From Stieleria neptunia (lineage in GTDB: Bacteria > Planctomycetota > Planctomycetia > Pirellulales > Pirellulaceae), in assembly GCF_007754155.1 (NCBI RefSeq), contig NZ_CP037423.1, positions 9,048,938-9,112,937 of the forward strand: a stretch of 64,000 nt of DNA, in the 5' to 3' direction. This document shows, in pieces, positions 42,368 to 52,383 of this stretch. Within the stretch, counting starts at the first letter, position 1. Each line of letters begins with the position of its first letter. Made by a program: the position numbers and the translations under genes. Below the pieces are notes generated by a model, which saw nothing but the letters and a program-made list of their open reading frames with translations, was not told the origin of the DNA and searched no databases.

Positions 42368-45300
42368 TTAGCTTCGGACCGTCTTTCTTAAATCAAACGT
42401 GACAGGGAAATCGTTGGGCGAATCGACCGGCGGCAGATCCGGCAGCACCAACCGGCCTCCGGTCAGCGTCTGGGTGTGGAACCGTGCCGATCGCCGCGTT
42501 TCCGCTTCGTTGGCGTTGACCGGATAGATCTCGTGGGCCCGCCCGCTGGGGTCGGAGACGAAGTATCGGCATCCGCCGATCGAGTGCTCGGTGAATCGAT
42601 CCACGATGTCGAATTGCAACGGCACATGAACGCCGATCGTCGGATGCAAACAACGTGGCGGTTGCCAGGCGCGGAACTTGATTCCGGCCAAATACTGCCC
42701 GGCCACTTCGCTGGGATGCATCGGTACGCGGTGGCCGTTGCACAAGACGGCGTAGCGTGAGGGATCGAACCCGTCCAGACTGAGCTGCAAACGCTCCATC
42801 GACGAATCGACAAAACGGGCCGTGCCGCCACCCGATGGCTCTTCGCCCATCAGGTACCACGGCTCGATCGCACCGCGAAGCTCCAAGCGTGCATCGCCGA
42901 GCACGACTTCACCGATCTTGGGAAAACGAAACTCGTAGTGGGGCAAGAACCATTCCAGATTCAAATCGACACCCATCTGACGCAGCACGCTGAGCAGTTC
43001 GTCTAGATCGCTCCAGACGAAATGCGGCAACATGAATCGATCGTACAGCGAGGTGCCCCAGCGAGCCAAAGGCTGTTTGTAGGGTTGATTCCAGAACGCG
43101 GCGACGATCCCCCGAATCAACAACTGTTGAGCCAAATTCATGTGCGCGTTCGGCGGCATCTCGAATCCGCGAAACTCGACCAGCCCCAATCGACCGGTGC
43201 TGGAATCGGGCGAATAGAGTTTGTCGATACAGATTTCGGCGCGGTGCGTGTTGCCGGTCAAATCGACCAGCAGATCGCGGTACAACCGATCGACGGTCCA
43301 GGGCATGATCTTTTGCCCCTCGCCATAGAACCGCTCCATTTCCACCAAAGCGATTTCCATCTCGTGCACACTGTCGCGACGGGCTTCGTCCATCCGCGGC
43401 GCTTGGCTGGTCGGCCCGATGAATTTGCCGCTGAATAAATACGACAGGGCAGGGTGGTTGTGCCAGAATCGGATCATGCTGGCCAGCAGATCGGGACGTC
43501 GAATGAAGGGGCTGTCGGTTGGCGTCTTGCCGCCCAGCACGACGTGGGCGCCGCCGCCGGTCCCGGTGTGCATTCCGTCGATGTCGAACTTCTGAGCGGT
43601 CAATCGGCTCTCGCGCGCCTCCTGATAAATCGTCTCGGTCAATCCGACCAGTTCACGCCACGAGGACGTCGGCTGGACGTTGACTTCGATCACCCCCGGA
43701 TCGGGCGTGACCTTGAACATTTCGATGCGATGGTCGTGTGGCGGCAGGTAGCCTTCCAAGACCACGGGCATGTCCAAATCGACGCAGGTTTCTTCGACCG
43801 CCGACACCAAATCCAAGTAGTCTTCTAGATTTTGTGTCGGGGGCATGAACACGTGCAGCCGTCCGAAGCGACATTCGACACACAGCGCCGTCGGGATCAC
43901 TTCCGCTTCGATCGGCGTGTCGTCTTGTTGACGCAACTGTTCTTCGACCTTCTCGATCCGCTGCTGGTCTTGCCGAATCGTCGAAACCTCTGGCAACGGG
44001 TTGCGTGGCGCGAAGGGATCGCGGGGCAGATTGTCCGCGGGCGTGGGTGCGGCGGATTTGGGCAGACTATCCAGCGGCAATCGCAGACCGATCGGGGAGT
44101 CTCCGGGGATGACAAACACCTTCTCGCCGCGGACCGGCCAACGGCCCCCGACCCAACCCGGGTGGGCCTGCCACCAGGCGCGCTTGAGCGGCATCACAAA
44201 CCCGACCGGCTTGTTCAGCCCCTGGGTGAAGGTTCGCACCATCATCGCCCGTTCGTTGGGGTCTTCCAACTTCGGATCGGTGGGTTCGACATCGATCGGC
44301 AGCTTCTGTTCCTTCCACAAGTAATGGAAGGTGTCTTCGTAGACGGGAAGTGTGACCTTGGCTTCGATCCCCAGTGTGACGGCCAGGTGTTTGACGAAGC
44401 GTTCGGCGTCGTCGTGGGTGAACCCATAATCCTTGCCCTCGTCGGCGATGTACTTGGGGTTCTGCCAGACGGGCTGTCCGTCGGTGCGCCACAAACAGGT
44501 CAGCGCCCAGCGCGGCAGTGATTCGCCCGGGTACCACTTGCCTTGTCCATAGTGAAGCAACGCGCCGGGTGCGACGGTGTCGCGCAGCTTCAACAACAAG
44601 ACGTTGGAAAGCACGCGTTTTTCTTCTCCGACCGCATCGGTGTTCCACTGGGGATCGTCGACATTGTCGATGGCGACGAAGGTCGGTTCACCGCCCATCG
44701 TCAACCGCACGTCACCGATCGCCAACACCTCGTCGACGCGATCACCGGCCGCCAAAATGTCGGACCACTGTTGGTTCGTGTAGGGTTTGGTCGTCCGCGG
44801 CGCTTCCAAGATTCGGGTGACCGTCATCTCGTGGACAAATTCCACTTCGCACGGTTCATGCCCACCGGTGATCGGCGCCGCGTCGCTGTAGTGTGGCGTG
44901 CACGCCAAAGGAATGTGTCCTTCGCCGGCCATCAAACCGCTGGTCGGATCCAACCCGACCCATCCCGCACCGGGCAAGAAGACTTCGGTCCAGGCGTGCA
45001 GATCACAGAAGTCCGCGGCCGGGCCGGCCGGGCCTTCGATCGGTTTTTCGTCCGGCGCCAGTTGGATCAGATACCCCGAGACGAACCGCGCGGCCATGCC
45101 GATGTGGCGGAACGCCTGGACGAGCATCCAGGCCGAATCGCGGCACGATCCGCTGGCCAGTTTCAGCGTCTCCTCCGGCGTTTGCACACCGGGTTCGAGC
45201 CGAATTTTGTAATCGACCCGCTGCTGGGCCATGCGGTTGACGTCGACCAGAAAATCGATCACCCGCTCGGACTTCTTGGGCAGTTCGCTGATCCAATCGG

Positions 45301-45682
45301 CAAACAGCGGCGTCACCGGCTCGGTGACCAGATACGGCGCCAGTTGGCGTTCGATTTCGGTCGCATACTGAAACGGCCAGGACTCGGCGCTCTCTTCGAC
45401 GAAAAAATCGAACGGGTTGATCACCGTCATGTCGGCGACCAGATCGACCACGATCGACAGTTCTCGCGCCCGCTTGGGGAACACCAACCGCGCCACCGGA
45501 TTGGCGAACGGATCCTGTTGCCAATTGATGAAGTGATCTTCGGGACGAACACTCAGATCGTACGAAACGATTTTCGTGCGGCCGTGATAGGCCGGGCGAA
45601 GCCGTACCTTTTGCGGGCCAAGCCCGACGGCGCGGTCGTATTGATACTGAGTCTTGTGGTGGAGAGCGACGCGAATGGTCAT
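42368..45682 (-). CDS. Transglutaminase-like / DUF2126 protein
   Basis: 1104 residues. It has an N-terminal bacterial transglutaminase N-domain and a transglutaminase core with the triad Cys180 (GSCRDSAW), His229 (LHAWTEVF) and Asp245 (LDPTSG). A large DUF2126 region follows to the C-terminus (KWYPGESLPRWAL, FDIDGMHTGTGGG, LVEFRGFEMPPN). The start overlaps the upstream alpha-E gene by 4 bases (ATGA), so the two are translationally coupled. The set is known from comparative genomics as a predicted ATP-grasp/amide-forming system. Confidence 0.92.
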   Translation of the reverse strand: MTIRVALHHKTQYQYDRAVGLGPQKVRLRPAYHGRTKIVSYDLSVRPEDHFINWQQDPFANPVARLVFPKRARELSIVVDLVADMTVINPFDFFVEESAESWPFQYATEIERQLAPYLVTEPVTPLFADWISELPKKSERVIDFLVDVNRMAQQRVDYKIRLEPGVQTPEETLKLASGSCRDSAWMLVQAFRHIGMAARFVSGYLIQLAPDEKPIEGPAGPAADFCDLHAWTEVFLPGAGWVGLDPTSGLMAGEGHIPLACTPHYSDAAPITGGHEPCEVEFVHEMTVTRILEAPRTTKPYTNQQWSDILAAGDRVDEVLAIGDVRLTMGGEPTFVAIDNVDDPQWNTDAVGEEKRVLSNVLLLKLRDTVAPGALLHYGQGKWYPGESLPRWALTCLWRTDGQPVWQNPKYIADEGKDYGFTHDDAERFVKHLAVTLGIEAKVTLPVYEDTFHYLWKEQKLPIDVEPTDPKLEDPNERAMMVRTFTQGLNKPVGFVMPLKRAWWQAHPGWVGGRWPVRGEKVFVIPGDSPIGLRLPLDSLPKSAAPTPADNLPRDPFAPRNPLPEVSTIRQDQQRIEKVEEQLRQQDDTPIEAEVIPTALCVECRFGRLHVFMPPTQNLEDYLDLVSAVEETCVDLDMPVVLEGYLPPHDHRIEMFKVTPDPGVIEVNVQPTSSWRELVGLTETIYQEARESRLTAQKFDIDGMHTGTGGGAHVVLGGKTPTDSPFIRRPDLLASMIRFWHNHPALSYLFSGKFIGPTSQAPRMDEARRDSVHEMEIALVEMERFYGEGQKIMPWTVDRLYRDLLVDLTGNTHRAEICIDKLYSPDSSTGRLGLVEFRGFEMPPNAHMNLAQQLLIRGIVAAFWNQPYKQPLARWGTSLYDRFMLPHFVWSDLDELLSVLRQMGVDLNLEWFLPHYEFRFPKIGEVVLGDARLELRGAIEPWYLMGEEPSGGGTARFVDSSMERLQLSLDGFDPSRYAVLCNGHRVPMHPSEVAGQYLAGIKFRAWQPPRCLHPTIGVHVPLQFDIVDRFTEHSIGGCRYFVSDPSGRAHEIYPVNANEAETRRSARFHTQTLTGGRLVLPDLPPVDSPNDFPVTFDLRKTVRS

Positions 45683-46629
45683 GCAGATTGGGTTGCGTAA
45701 AAGTAGTCTTGTCCGAGTGAATCACCGACCGCGTTGAGTTCAATCTGCAAGCGATCGACAAATTGATGCATGCCGCCGGCGATCACTTCTTTGACGTTGG
45801 TGTTTTCCAAGCGATGACGAAGTGCGGCGATTCGCTGCCTGGCTTGTCCGGGCAACTCCGAGTCGGATTCGCTTTCGATCTCCCGCAGCGATCGATCGAC
45901 ACCGGCGACACAGGAATAGATACTGCGTGGAAATGTCCGGTGGAACAGAAAAAAGGCCACGATCTTTTCGATATCCATCAATTGATGTTCGCGACGATAG
46001 GCTTCAAACCCGCTGATCGCCAGCAACAGCGTCGACCACTGCAGATCATCGACCGCGGTGCCGACGTCTTCCACGCGAGGCAGCAGATTGAAGTACTTGA
46101 CGTCCAGAATTCGAGACGTCTTGTCGGCCCGTTCGAGTAGACGCCCGACGTTAAGAAAATGCCAGGCCGTATTGTGGGGCATGGTGTTGTCCAGCACGCC
46201 GGTCCACATCAACGCGTGGTCGCGAACCTGTTCAAAGAATTCCGCCGTCGGATCGGTCAACTGCGCCGGGCTGCTGTCGCGAACGAAATGATAAAAATCA
46301 TTCAGTTCCTCGAACGCCTCAGTCGACAAAGCCTCGCGGACGCTCCGTGCGTTCTCACGCGAGGCCCGCAGACAGGTCAGCATCGAACTGTGGTACTCGC
46401 GATCAAACGCCAGAAATTGCACCACGTTCTGACAGGTCGCCGTGCCGTACTTGGCCTTGAACCACTCGTTGTCTCCGGTCACCTGGACCAGCGGTTTCCA
46501 GGGATCGACCAGGTATTCCGGTTGGTCCAACGTCATGTGCAACGTCACTTCGATGAATCGAGCCAAATTCTCAGCTCGTTCGGCCTGACGGCTCATCCAA
46601 TAAATCGATTCAGCAACACGTGAAAGCAT
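45679..46629 (-). CDS. Alpha-E domain protein (DUF403)
   Basis: 316 residues, all-helical. The N-terminal MLSRVAESIYWMSRQAERAENLARFI is the alpha-E family signature, and WHFLNVGRLLERADKTSRILD follows near residue 160. It sits between the ATP-grasp and transglutaminase genes and overlaps the latter by 4 bases. No catalytic role is known; it probably acts with the ATP-grasp protein. Confidence 0.92.
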   Translation of the reverse strand: MLSRVAESIYWMSRQAERAENLARFIEVTLHMTLDQPEYLVDPWKPLVQVTGDNEWFKAKYGTATCQNVVQFLAFDREYHSSMLTCLRASRENARSVREALSTEAFEELNDFYHFVRDSSPAQLTDPTAEFFEQVRDHALMWTGVLDNTMPHNTAWHFLNVGRLLERADKTSRILDVKYFNLLPRVEDVGTAVDDLQWSTLLLAISGFEAYRREHQLMDIEKIVAFFLFHRTFPRSIYSCVAGVDRSLREIESESDSELPGQARQRIAALRHRLENTNVKEVIAGGMHQFVDRLQIELNAVGDSLGQDYFYATQSA

Positions 46630-46787
46630 AGATGGCTCGGTTTGATGTTCGCCTGTTGGTTTTCAATCGGTCGTCGTCCACTTTACAATCTTGCAACTCG
46701 CCTGAGTCAAACGAGCTGCACCTGATCTGCGATCGTCGGCCCTGGTCTGTGAACGCCGGGCTCTGATCAAGGATCGCTGGGCCCGGA
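46630..46787. repeat. Short imperfect repeats between ATP-grasp and alpha-E genes
   Basis: GATCGTCGG(G)CnCTGGTnTG-type units of about 30 bases recur at 46731-46812, including the last codons of the ATP-grasp gene. Confidence 0.4.
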
Positions 46788-48356
46788 TCAGCGATCGTCG
46801 GGCTCTGGTTTGCGGTCCACCGGGTCGGTGTCATCACCGTGCACCGAGGCGATCGCTTGCCCCTGCTCGGCGACCACCCACGTATCCTTGCTGCCGCCGC
46901 CCTGTGACGAATTGACGACCAACGATCCCTTCCGCAGGGCCACGCGTGTCAGGCCGCCCGGCAAGACCCAGACGTCGTCGGGCCGACTGCACAAGATGTA
47001 CGGACGCAAATCGACGTGGCGGCCTTCTAAGTGATCGTCGATCACGGTCGGGGCGCGAGACAATTCCAGCGTCGGCTGGGCGATCCAGTTCCGCGGATCC
47101 TCTTTGATCTTTTGGGCAAACTCCTCGCGTTCTTTCGGTTTCGCGTGCGGACCGATCAGAATGCCGTAGCCGCCTGATTCGCCGGCCGCCTTGATCACCA
47201 ATTCATCCATGTGCGAGAGCACGTATTCCCGATCCTCTTCCTTTTGACAAACGTAGGTCGGGACGTTCGGCAAGATCGGCTCTTCGTCCAAATAATATTT
47301 GATCATGTCCGGGACAAACGCATAGATCACCTTGTCGTCGGCAATTCCCGTCCCGGGGGCGTTGGCCAAGCAGACGTTGCCGGCGCGGTACACGTCCATC
47401 AATCCCTTGACCCCCAGCACGCTGTCTTTGCGAAACGTCTTGGGGTCCAGAAAGGTGTCGTCGACTCGCCGGTAAATCACGTCGACCCGCTGCAATCCAC
47501 GCGTCGTTTTCATGTAGACATAGTCACCTTCGACGACCAGGTCGCGGCCCTCGACCAATTGGACCCCCATCCGTTGGGCCAAGAACGAGTGCTCGTAATA
47601 GGCGCTGTTGAAAACGCCGGGCGTCAACACCACGATGGTCGGATCCGAAACGTGGGGCGGAGCGACATCGCGTAACAGTTGAAACAGCCGCGACGAGTAA
47701 TCGGTGACCGGGCGCACCCGCGAGGCACCGAACACCTGCGGAAAGTTCCGCTTCATCACGTGACGGTTCTGCAGCACATACGACACGCCGGACGGGCAAC
47801 GCAAATTGTCTTCCAGAACGTAGACGGTCCCGGTATTGTCACGGACCAAATCCGTCCCCGTGATGTGACACCAGACGTCATTGAAGGGCTTCAATCCCTG
47901 ACATTCTTTCAGATACGCCGGTGCCGTGTCGACCAACTCCGCCGGAATGATCCCTTCCTGGATGATGGCCCGCTCGTTGTAGACGTCACACAGGAAACGA
48001 TTGAGTGCACGGATCCGCTGTCTTAAACCGGCGTCGATGTGTTTCCACAAGATCGCCGAGACGATCCGCGGCACCACGTCAAACGGCATGATCTTTTCTG
48101 TGCCCGAATTGTCGCTGTAGACCGTGAACGTGATCCCCATCCGGAACAAGGCCTGTTCGATCGCGTGCTGACGGCGCGACAATTCCTGCGGCGGAAATCG
48201 GTTGAACAACGAAACCAACTCTTCCGCGTCCGGACGAGCGACGTTGTTTTTGTCGACCAACTCGTCAAAGAAACCATCCGTCTGATAATTCGGCAGGGAC
48301 GGAATCGGACCGAGTGACTGCACCTGAGACACGGATCCGGAAGTTTGTTTTTGCAT
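46788..48356 (-). CDS. Circularly permuted ATP-grasp protein (DUF404/DUF407)
   Basis: 522 residues from ATG 48356 (an upstream TTG at 48392 would add 12). Family blocks: MPFDVVPRIVSAILWKHI, RFLCDVYNERAIIQEGIIP, YVLEDNLRCPSGVSYVLQNR, LVEGRDLVVEGDYVYMKTT and VIKAAGESGGYGILIGPHA (nucleotide loop). It probably forms an amide or peptide-like bond using ATP. First gene of a three-gene minus-strand cluster. Confidence 0.92.
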   Translation of the reverse strand: MQKQTSGSVSQVQSLGPIPSLPNYQTDGFFDELVDKNNVARPDAEELVSLFNRFPPQELSRRQHAIEQALFRMGITFTVYSDNSGTEKIMPFDVVPRIVSAILWKHIDAGLRQRIRALNRFLCDVYNERAIIQEGIIPAELVDTAPAYLKECQGLKPFNDVWCHITGTDLVRDNTGTVYVLEDNLRCPSGVSYVLQNRHVMKRNFPQVFGASRVRPVTDYSSRLFQLLRDVAPPHVSDPTIVVLTPGVFNSAYYEHSFLAQRMGVQLVEGRDLVVEGDYVYMKTTRGLQRVDVIYRRVDDTFLDPKTFRKDSVLGVKGLMDVYRAGNVCLANAPGTGIADDKVIYAFVPDMIKYYLDEEPILPNVPTYVCQKEEDREYVLSHMDELVIKAAGESGGYGILIGPHAKPKEREEFAQKIKEDPRNWIAQPTLELSRAPTVIDDHLEGRHVDLRPYILCSRPDDVWVLPGGLTRVALRKGSLVVNSSQGGGSKDTWVVAEQGQAIASVHGDDTDPVDRKPEPDDR

Positions 48357-48700
48357 GGCGGACTCTTCTGCGCGTGCTTCAACGGTGCGCAACCGGCAAA
48401 CGAAACGACACGAGGAAATAAGGACGTTCGGTGGTGGGCCGGATCCGCCAAGTTCCAGACCTGAGGACCGATTCTAATCAGAATCGCGTCCAGACGCCTC
48501 CAGGCAGTCGCCCGGCAGCACCTTGCGGGGCACAGCCCTCCCGAAAACTTACTTTAAGGGAATGGCGTGCTGTTCGCATACGTCCCATCCCAAGGATTCG
48601 ACCACATTGGGCAATTCCTTGCGCCGCACGCCCGGGCGACAACGCTGTATCATGGGCCTCCATTGCACCTCTTTTCTACTCCTAGCGACCTGCCCCACCC
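48357..48700. other. Intergenic, divergent promoter region
   Basis: 344 bases between the minus-strand cluster and the plus-strand gene at 48701; promoters for both should lie here. I see no clear sigma-70 box or hairpin. Confidence 0.4.
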
Positions 48701-50932
48701 GTGCGTGGCGATACCCTGAAACGTCTACCGCTGTATTCGCTCGCCTCGGGAGCGATCGTCGCGATCGTGTTGATGGTCGTGGCGGTCTCCGGGGCTCCGA
48801 TTCCCAACGTCGGCCTCGGGGCGCTCGGTTTGCTGCCGCTCGCCGCGGCGCTGGTCGATGCCGTTCGCTTGAGAACCAAATTCGCATCCGGCGGGCCGGA
48901 TCGGGACGACGGGGCAGGGCAGGGCGGGGCGGGCCTTGCCGGAGCGGACCGGTCAGAGCTGGGCGAGTGGCTGGCCGAAAAAGCCGAATCGCTGGCCGCC
49001 CAAGAACAGGAACTCAACGCCCGCGCGCTGTCGCTGCAGCAGTGGATGCAATTTCCCGACGCGATCGATTTTAAAAACACCGACTTCCGAAACACGGACG
49101 TTTTAGACCATGACGCTCGCCGCCGCGCGCGCCCGAGCGACACACCGGAAATCTCCGCCGATGACCCGATGGCGCGGCACGATCGCGAGCTGTTGGAATT
49201 GGTCGAATCCAAAACGCGGGAGCTATTTGACAGCATCAAACAAGATGCCTACCGCAAAGACAGCGGCGACCGCAAACTTTTTGACAACGAGAAAATCCGC
49301 ACCGATCTGGTCGCCCTGGTTTCCGACGTCGTGGCGATCTACCGGCCCGGGGAAACAGCGCCGCTGCTGAAAACCAATGTCGATGCCGTCTCGCGGGCCG
49401 TCGGACGGGCGTCGTTGCGATTGCTGGTCGCGGTGGAGAGTCTGCCGGGCGGATTGGCCAACTACGATTTCCAATCGATCTACAACGTGGTCATGCGGGC
49501 GGTCAAAACATTCGGCATCTACAAGTCGGCCAAACCCTACATCGATGTCGCCTCCAATGTGCTTTTTGCCGGCCGGATCGTCAGCAGCACCAACCCGCTG
49601 ACCCTGGTCGCCTGGTGGGCGGCCAGCAAAGCGACAACCTATGGAGCGTCCAAGCTGGGTGCCCACGTGTTGGACCAACAAGCCGTCGGACTGATCCGCC
49701 AACTCGTCGAAATCATTGCCATCGAAGTCGCGTCGATCTACAGCCCGATGGTCCGCTACCGAGACGTCCATTGGATTTACGGCGTCGAATTGGTTCATCT
49801 GGCCAGTGAACTGGCGATCTCCGACTCCGCCCGCGTGACGGCGATGAACCAGTTGTCGGCGCTCAACCTGCGCGATGAATACGGCCGGGTTTCGTTGCTG
49901 CGACACCTGGCCGACGGTTCGACCTCGCGACCGGCCAACTACCAACCCGCCCAATCCCTGTCGGCATCGGATCGCAAGCTCGTGGCCGAGCGTTTGGAAG
50001 CGTTCCTGCTGACCCACGTTCTGGGCGACAAGAACCAACGCCCCAAAAAAGCTCTGATCGATGCCTGGCAGACTTCGGCGGCGGATCGTCTGGAGATTCA
50101 ATTCCGTGTCGGCCAAGTCGACGTGTCGCCCGAAGAACAAACCGAACGGGCGATCTGGGCGCTCGCTTCGTTCGCCCTGCAGCACTTCGGCGACGAACCC
50201 GCACCCGCGATCGACCGGCTGAAACCGACCCAGACGTTCAACGCAATCGATTCGTCGTGCCGCGCCCGTCTGGTTCGAGAAATCCAAGCGGAACCGCCAT
50301 TCCTTTACCACCCGCCCAGCCTGGGTCCGGACGGTGAAATCTGCAAGCGTTTCCTGACCGATCTGATCCACATGGCCGCCGGGGGTCGAAAACCAGCCGA
50401 GCTTCTCGAAACGGGGCCAAGGACGGACGACGCTGACGTCCAACTGGTGTCTTGGTCCGGCGAGGAAGCCATTCGAGTGACCGCCTACTTCATGCGTGCC
50501 GACGCCGATGAGCTGATCAAGCGATATCACCAAAGCGACGCCGCGCAGTTGCTCGATCAAACCAACCCGGCAAGTCTGGCGCCGGAGATCGCGACGGCGC
50601 TGCACTATCTGGTCGGCCAAACCGGCTCGGAGCAAGCGGTGCGTTGTGTGTTCAGCGATGCGAAACTGGCAACCGGTGACCAACCGGTCGCGCTGGCCCG
50701 AATCGGTTCCTCGCTGATTTGCTTTCGGCTCCGGGGCGATGCCGATCGGGCGACCGCCAGCCTGACCGTGCTGTCCCAATGTGCCCTGACGGAAGCGACG
50801 ATCGAAAAAGTTTCCGGATATGTCCGCAGCGATTGCCGCGTGATCTTCCCCGATGCGACCGCTGTGCTGGTGCCGGGAAGCACGCTGGCGGGCTACGACG
50901 CGTATTTTGCCGGTCTGTTGAACGGCGCGTGA
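48701..50932 (+). CDS. Large membrane-anchored protein of unknown function
   Basis: 743 residues from GTG 48701. Two hydrophobic segments at the N-terminus (GAIVAIVLMVVAVSGA, LGALGLLPLAAALVDAV) are followed by a Gly/Asp-rich linker and a coiled-coil-like region (WLAEKAESLAAQEQELNARAL). A long soluble domain follows with a central hydrophobic patch (TNPLTLVAWWAASKATTYGASKL). I do not recognise the family. It is followed by the flagellar export genes but is separated from them by 166 bases. Confidence 0.8.
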   Translation: MRGDTLKRLPLYSLASGAIVAIVLMVVAVSGAPIPNVGLGALGLLPLAAALVDAVRLRTKFASGGPDRDDGAGQGGAGLAGADRSELGEWLAEKAESLAAQEQELNARALSLQQWMQFPDAIDFKNTDFRNTDVLDHDARRRARPSDTPEISADDPMARHDRELLELVESKTRELFDSIKQDAYRKDSGDRKLFDNEKIRTDLVALVSDVVAIYRPGETAPLLKTNVDAVSRAVGRASLRLLVAVESLPGGLANYDFQSIYNVVMRAVKTFGIYKSAKPYIDVASNVLFAGRIVSSTNPLTLVAWWAASKATTYGASKLGAHVLDQQAVGLIRQLVEIIAIEVASIYSPMVRYRDVHWIYGVELVHLASELAISDSARVTAMNQLSALNLRDEYGRVSLLRHLADGSTSRPANYQPAQSLSASDRKLVAERLEAFLLTHVLGDKNQRPKKALIDAWQTSAADRLEIQFRVGQVDVSPEEQTERAIWALASFALQHFGDEPAPAIDRLKPTQTFNAIDSSCRARLVREIQAEPPFLYHPPSLGPDGEICKRFLTDLIHMAAGGRKPAELLETGPRTDDADVQLVSWSGEEAIRVTAYFMRADADELIKRYHQSDAAQLLDQTNPASLAPEIATALHYLVGQTGSEQAVRCVFSDAKLATGDQPVALARIGSSLICFRLRGDADRATASLTVLSQCALTEATIEKVSGYVRSDCRVIFPDATAVLVPGSTLAGYDAYFAGLLNGA

Positions 50933-51098
50933 TCGATCCCCCCACGCGCCACTGGCTGACGCCACGTGCTGGCATCACATTCGGGCGAACACGCGAAAAC
51001 TAATCTTTCGATTTCAGGCCTGTTTTTCCTAAAGTCCCGGTCGCTGGCGGCCGACGGGGTCGCCGCGTTCGCTGATCACCCGCGACTCGGCTGCAATT

Positions 51099-51977
51099 TT
51101 GTACCGTTTTCTTCGACTCTCGATGCCCCTGATGCTGCTGGCCCTTGTCGGCCAGGGTCTTGCTGTCGCAGAGCAGGGCGGGACCGTTGCAGGGCAGGGC
51201 AGGGCGGTGGCGTCGGAAGAGTCCGTTCCACAACTCGTTTCACGCCCGACGATCTCGCTTTCGGCCGAAACGATTGAAACCATCGCCGGCGGCCCCGAAT
51301 CGTGGGCCAGCCCCGACAAGGTCGGCGGCAGCATCCAAACCATGCTGCTATTGTCGGTCATCTCGCTCGCCCCGGCGATCTTGCTGATGACGACGTGCTA
51401 CATCCGCATCATCGTCGTGCTGAGTTTGCTGCGGCAGGCGATCGGGTTGCAAGCCCTGCCACCGACTCAGGTGCTGACCAGCATTTCCCTGTTCATGACG
51501 CTGCTGGTGATGACCCCCGTTTGGACGCGGGTCTATGACGAAGCGATCAAACCCTACAGCGATCCGGAAACCGAGATGACGTTGGCCGAGGCTTATGAAG
51601 CCGGCGCGTTGCCGGTTCGCCAGTTCATGTCCAAGCAGATCGCGGCGGCAAAGAATCATGCCGACGTGGTGCTGTTTTATCGCCACGCGGTCCCCGACGG
51701 GCCGACCCCCAGTTCGTTCGCCGACATCCCGATCCGCGTGCTGCTGCCGGCGTTTGTGATCAGCGAACTGAAGATCGCGTTTTTGATGGGATTCAGCATC
51801 TACCTGCCGTTCCTGGTGGTCGACATCGTCGTGGCCAGTGTGACGATGTCGATGGGGATGTTCATGCTTCCGCCGGCGATGATTTCGCTGCCGCTGAAAC
51901 TGTTGTTGTTCGTGCTGGTCAACGGCTGGCACTTGGTCGTGGGCATGTTGTTGGCCAGTTTTGGACCGGTGGGTTAA
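51099..51977 (+). CDS. fliP: Flagellar export-gate protein FliP
   Basis: 292 residues from TTG 51099, giving a signal peptide with an Arg-containing n-region; ATG 51123 is the alternative. FliP builds the core of the flagellar type III export gate with FliQ and FliR. Signature segments: MLLLSVISLAPAILLMTTCYIRIIVVLSLLRQAIG, PTQVLTSISLFMTLLVM, FMSKQ and FLLPAFVISELKIAFLMGF-like VLLPAFVISELK. First gene of a tight fliP-fliQ cluster. Confidence 0.95.
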   Translation: MYRFLRLSMPLMLLALVGQGLAVAEQGGTVAGQGRAVASEESVPQLVSRPTISLSAETIETIAGGPESWASPDKVGGSIQTMLLLSVISLAPAILLMTTCYIRIIVVLSLLRQAIGLQALPPTQVLTSISLFMTLLVMTPVWTRVYDEAIKPYSDPETEMTLAEAYEAGALPVRQFMSKQIAAAKNHADVVLFYRHAVPDGPTPSSFADIPIRVLLPAFVISELKIAFLMGFSIYLPFLVVDIVVASVTMSMGMFMLPPAMISLPLKLLLFVLVNGWHLVVGMLLASFGPVG

Positions 51978-52241
51978 ATGACGCTCGATTCAAGCCAAGC
52001 GATTGATCTGTGCCGCCAAGCGTTGATGTTGGCCGCGTTGTTGGCCGCGCCGGTGTTGGTGATCGGGGCCGTCGTCGGCATCGTGACGGGGTTGCTGCAA
52101 ACCCTGTTTCAGATCCAAGACCAATCGATCTCTTTTGTGCCCAAATTGATCGTCTCTAGCTTGGTGCTGTTGGCCTGCATGCCCTGGATGTTCTCGCGGA
52201 TGATTGAATTCACACAAACCATGTTCGTCGGCCCGTTCTAA
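51978..52241 (+). CDS. fliQ: Flagellar export-gate protein FliQ
   Basis: 87 residues, two membrane helices (ALMLAALLAAPVLVIGAVVGI and LIVSSLVLLACMPWMF) with the usual GLLQTLFQIQDQSISFVPK link. It starts on the base after the fliP stop. Usual FliQ length. Confidence 0.95.
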   Translation: MTLDSSQAIDLCRQALMLAALLAAPVLVIGAVVGIVTGLLQTLFQIQDQSISFVPKLIVSSLVLLACMPWMFSRMIEFTQTMFVGPF

Positions 52242-52383
52242 CGAGAGAGTGGGATAGGCTTCCAGCCTGTCAATGCGGACTGACAGGCTGGAAGCCTATC
52301 CCACAATTAAGATCGACAGGCTAGAAGCCTATCCCACAATCAAGATCGACAGGCTAGAAGCCTATCCCACTGAATATTGCTCG
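52242..52383. repeat. Tandem repeat between fliQ and fliR
   Basis: Three direct copies of GACAGGCTnGAAGCCTATCCCACAATnAAGATC (about 52282-52370), preceded by an inverted half (TGGGATAGGCTTCCAGCCTGTC at 52250). Each unit can pair with the inverted half. Confidence 0.7.

Noticed and set aside
52273..52383. N-terminal extension of FliR (repeated RLEAYPT)
   Set aside because: It is translation of the tandem repeats; FliR similarity starts at ATG 52384.
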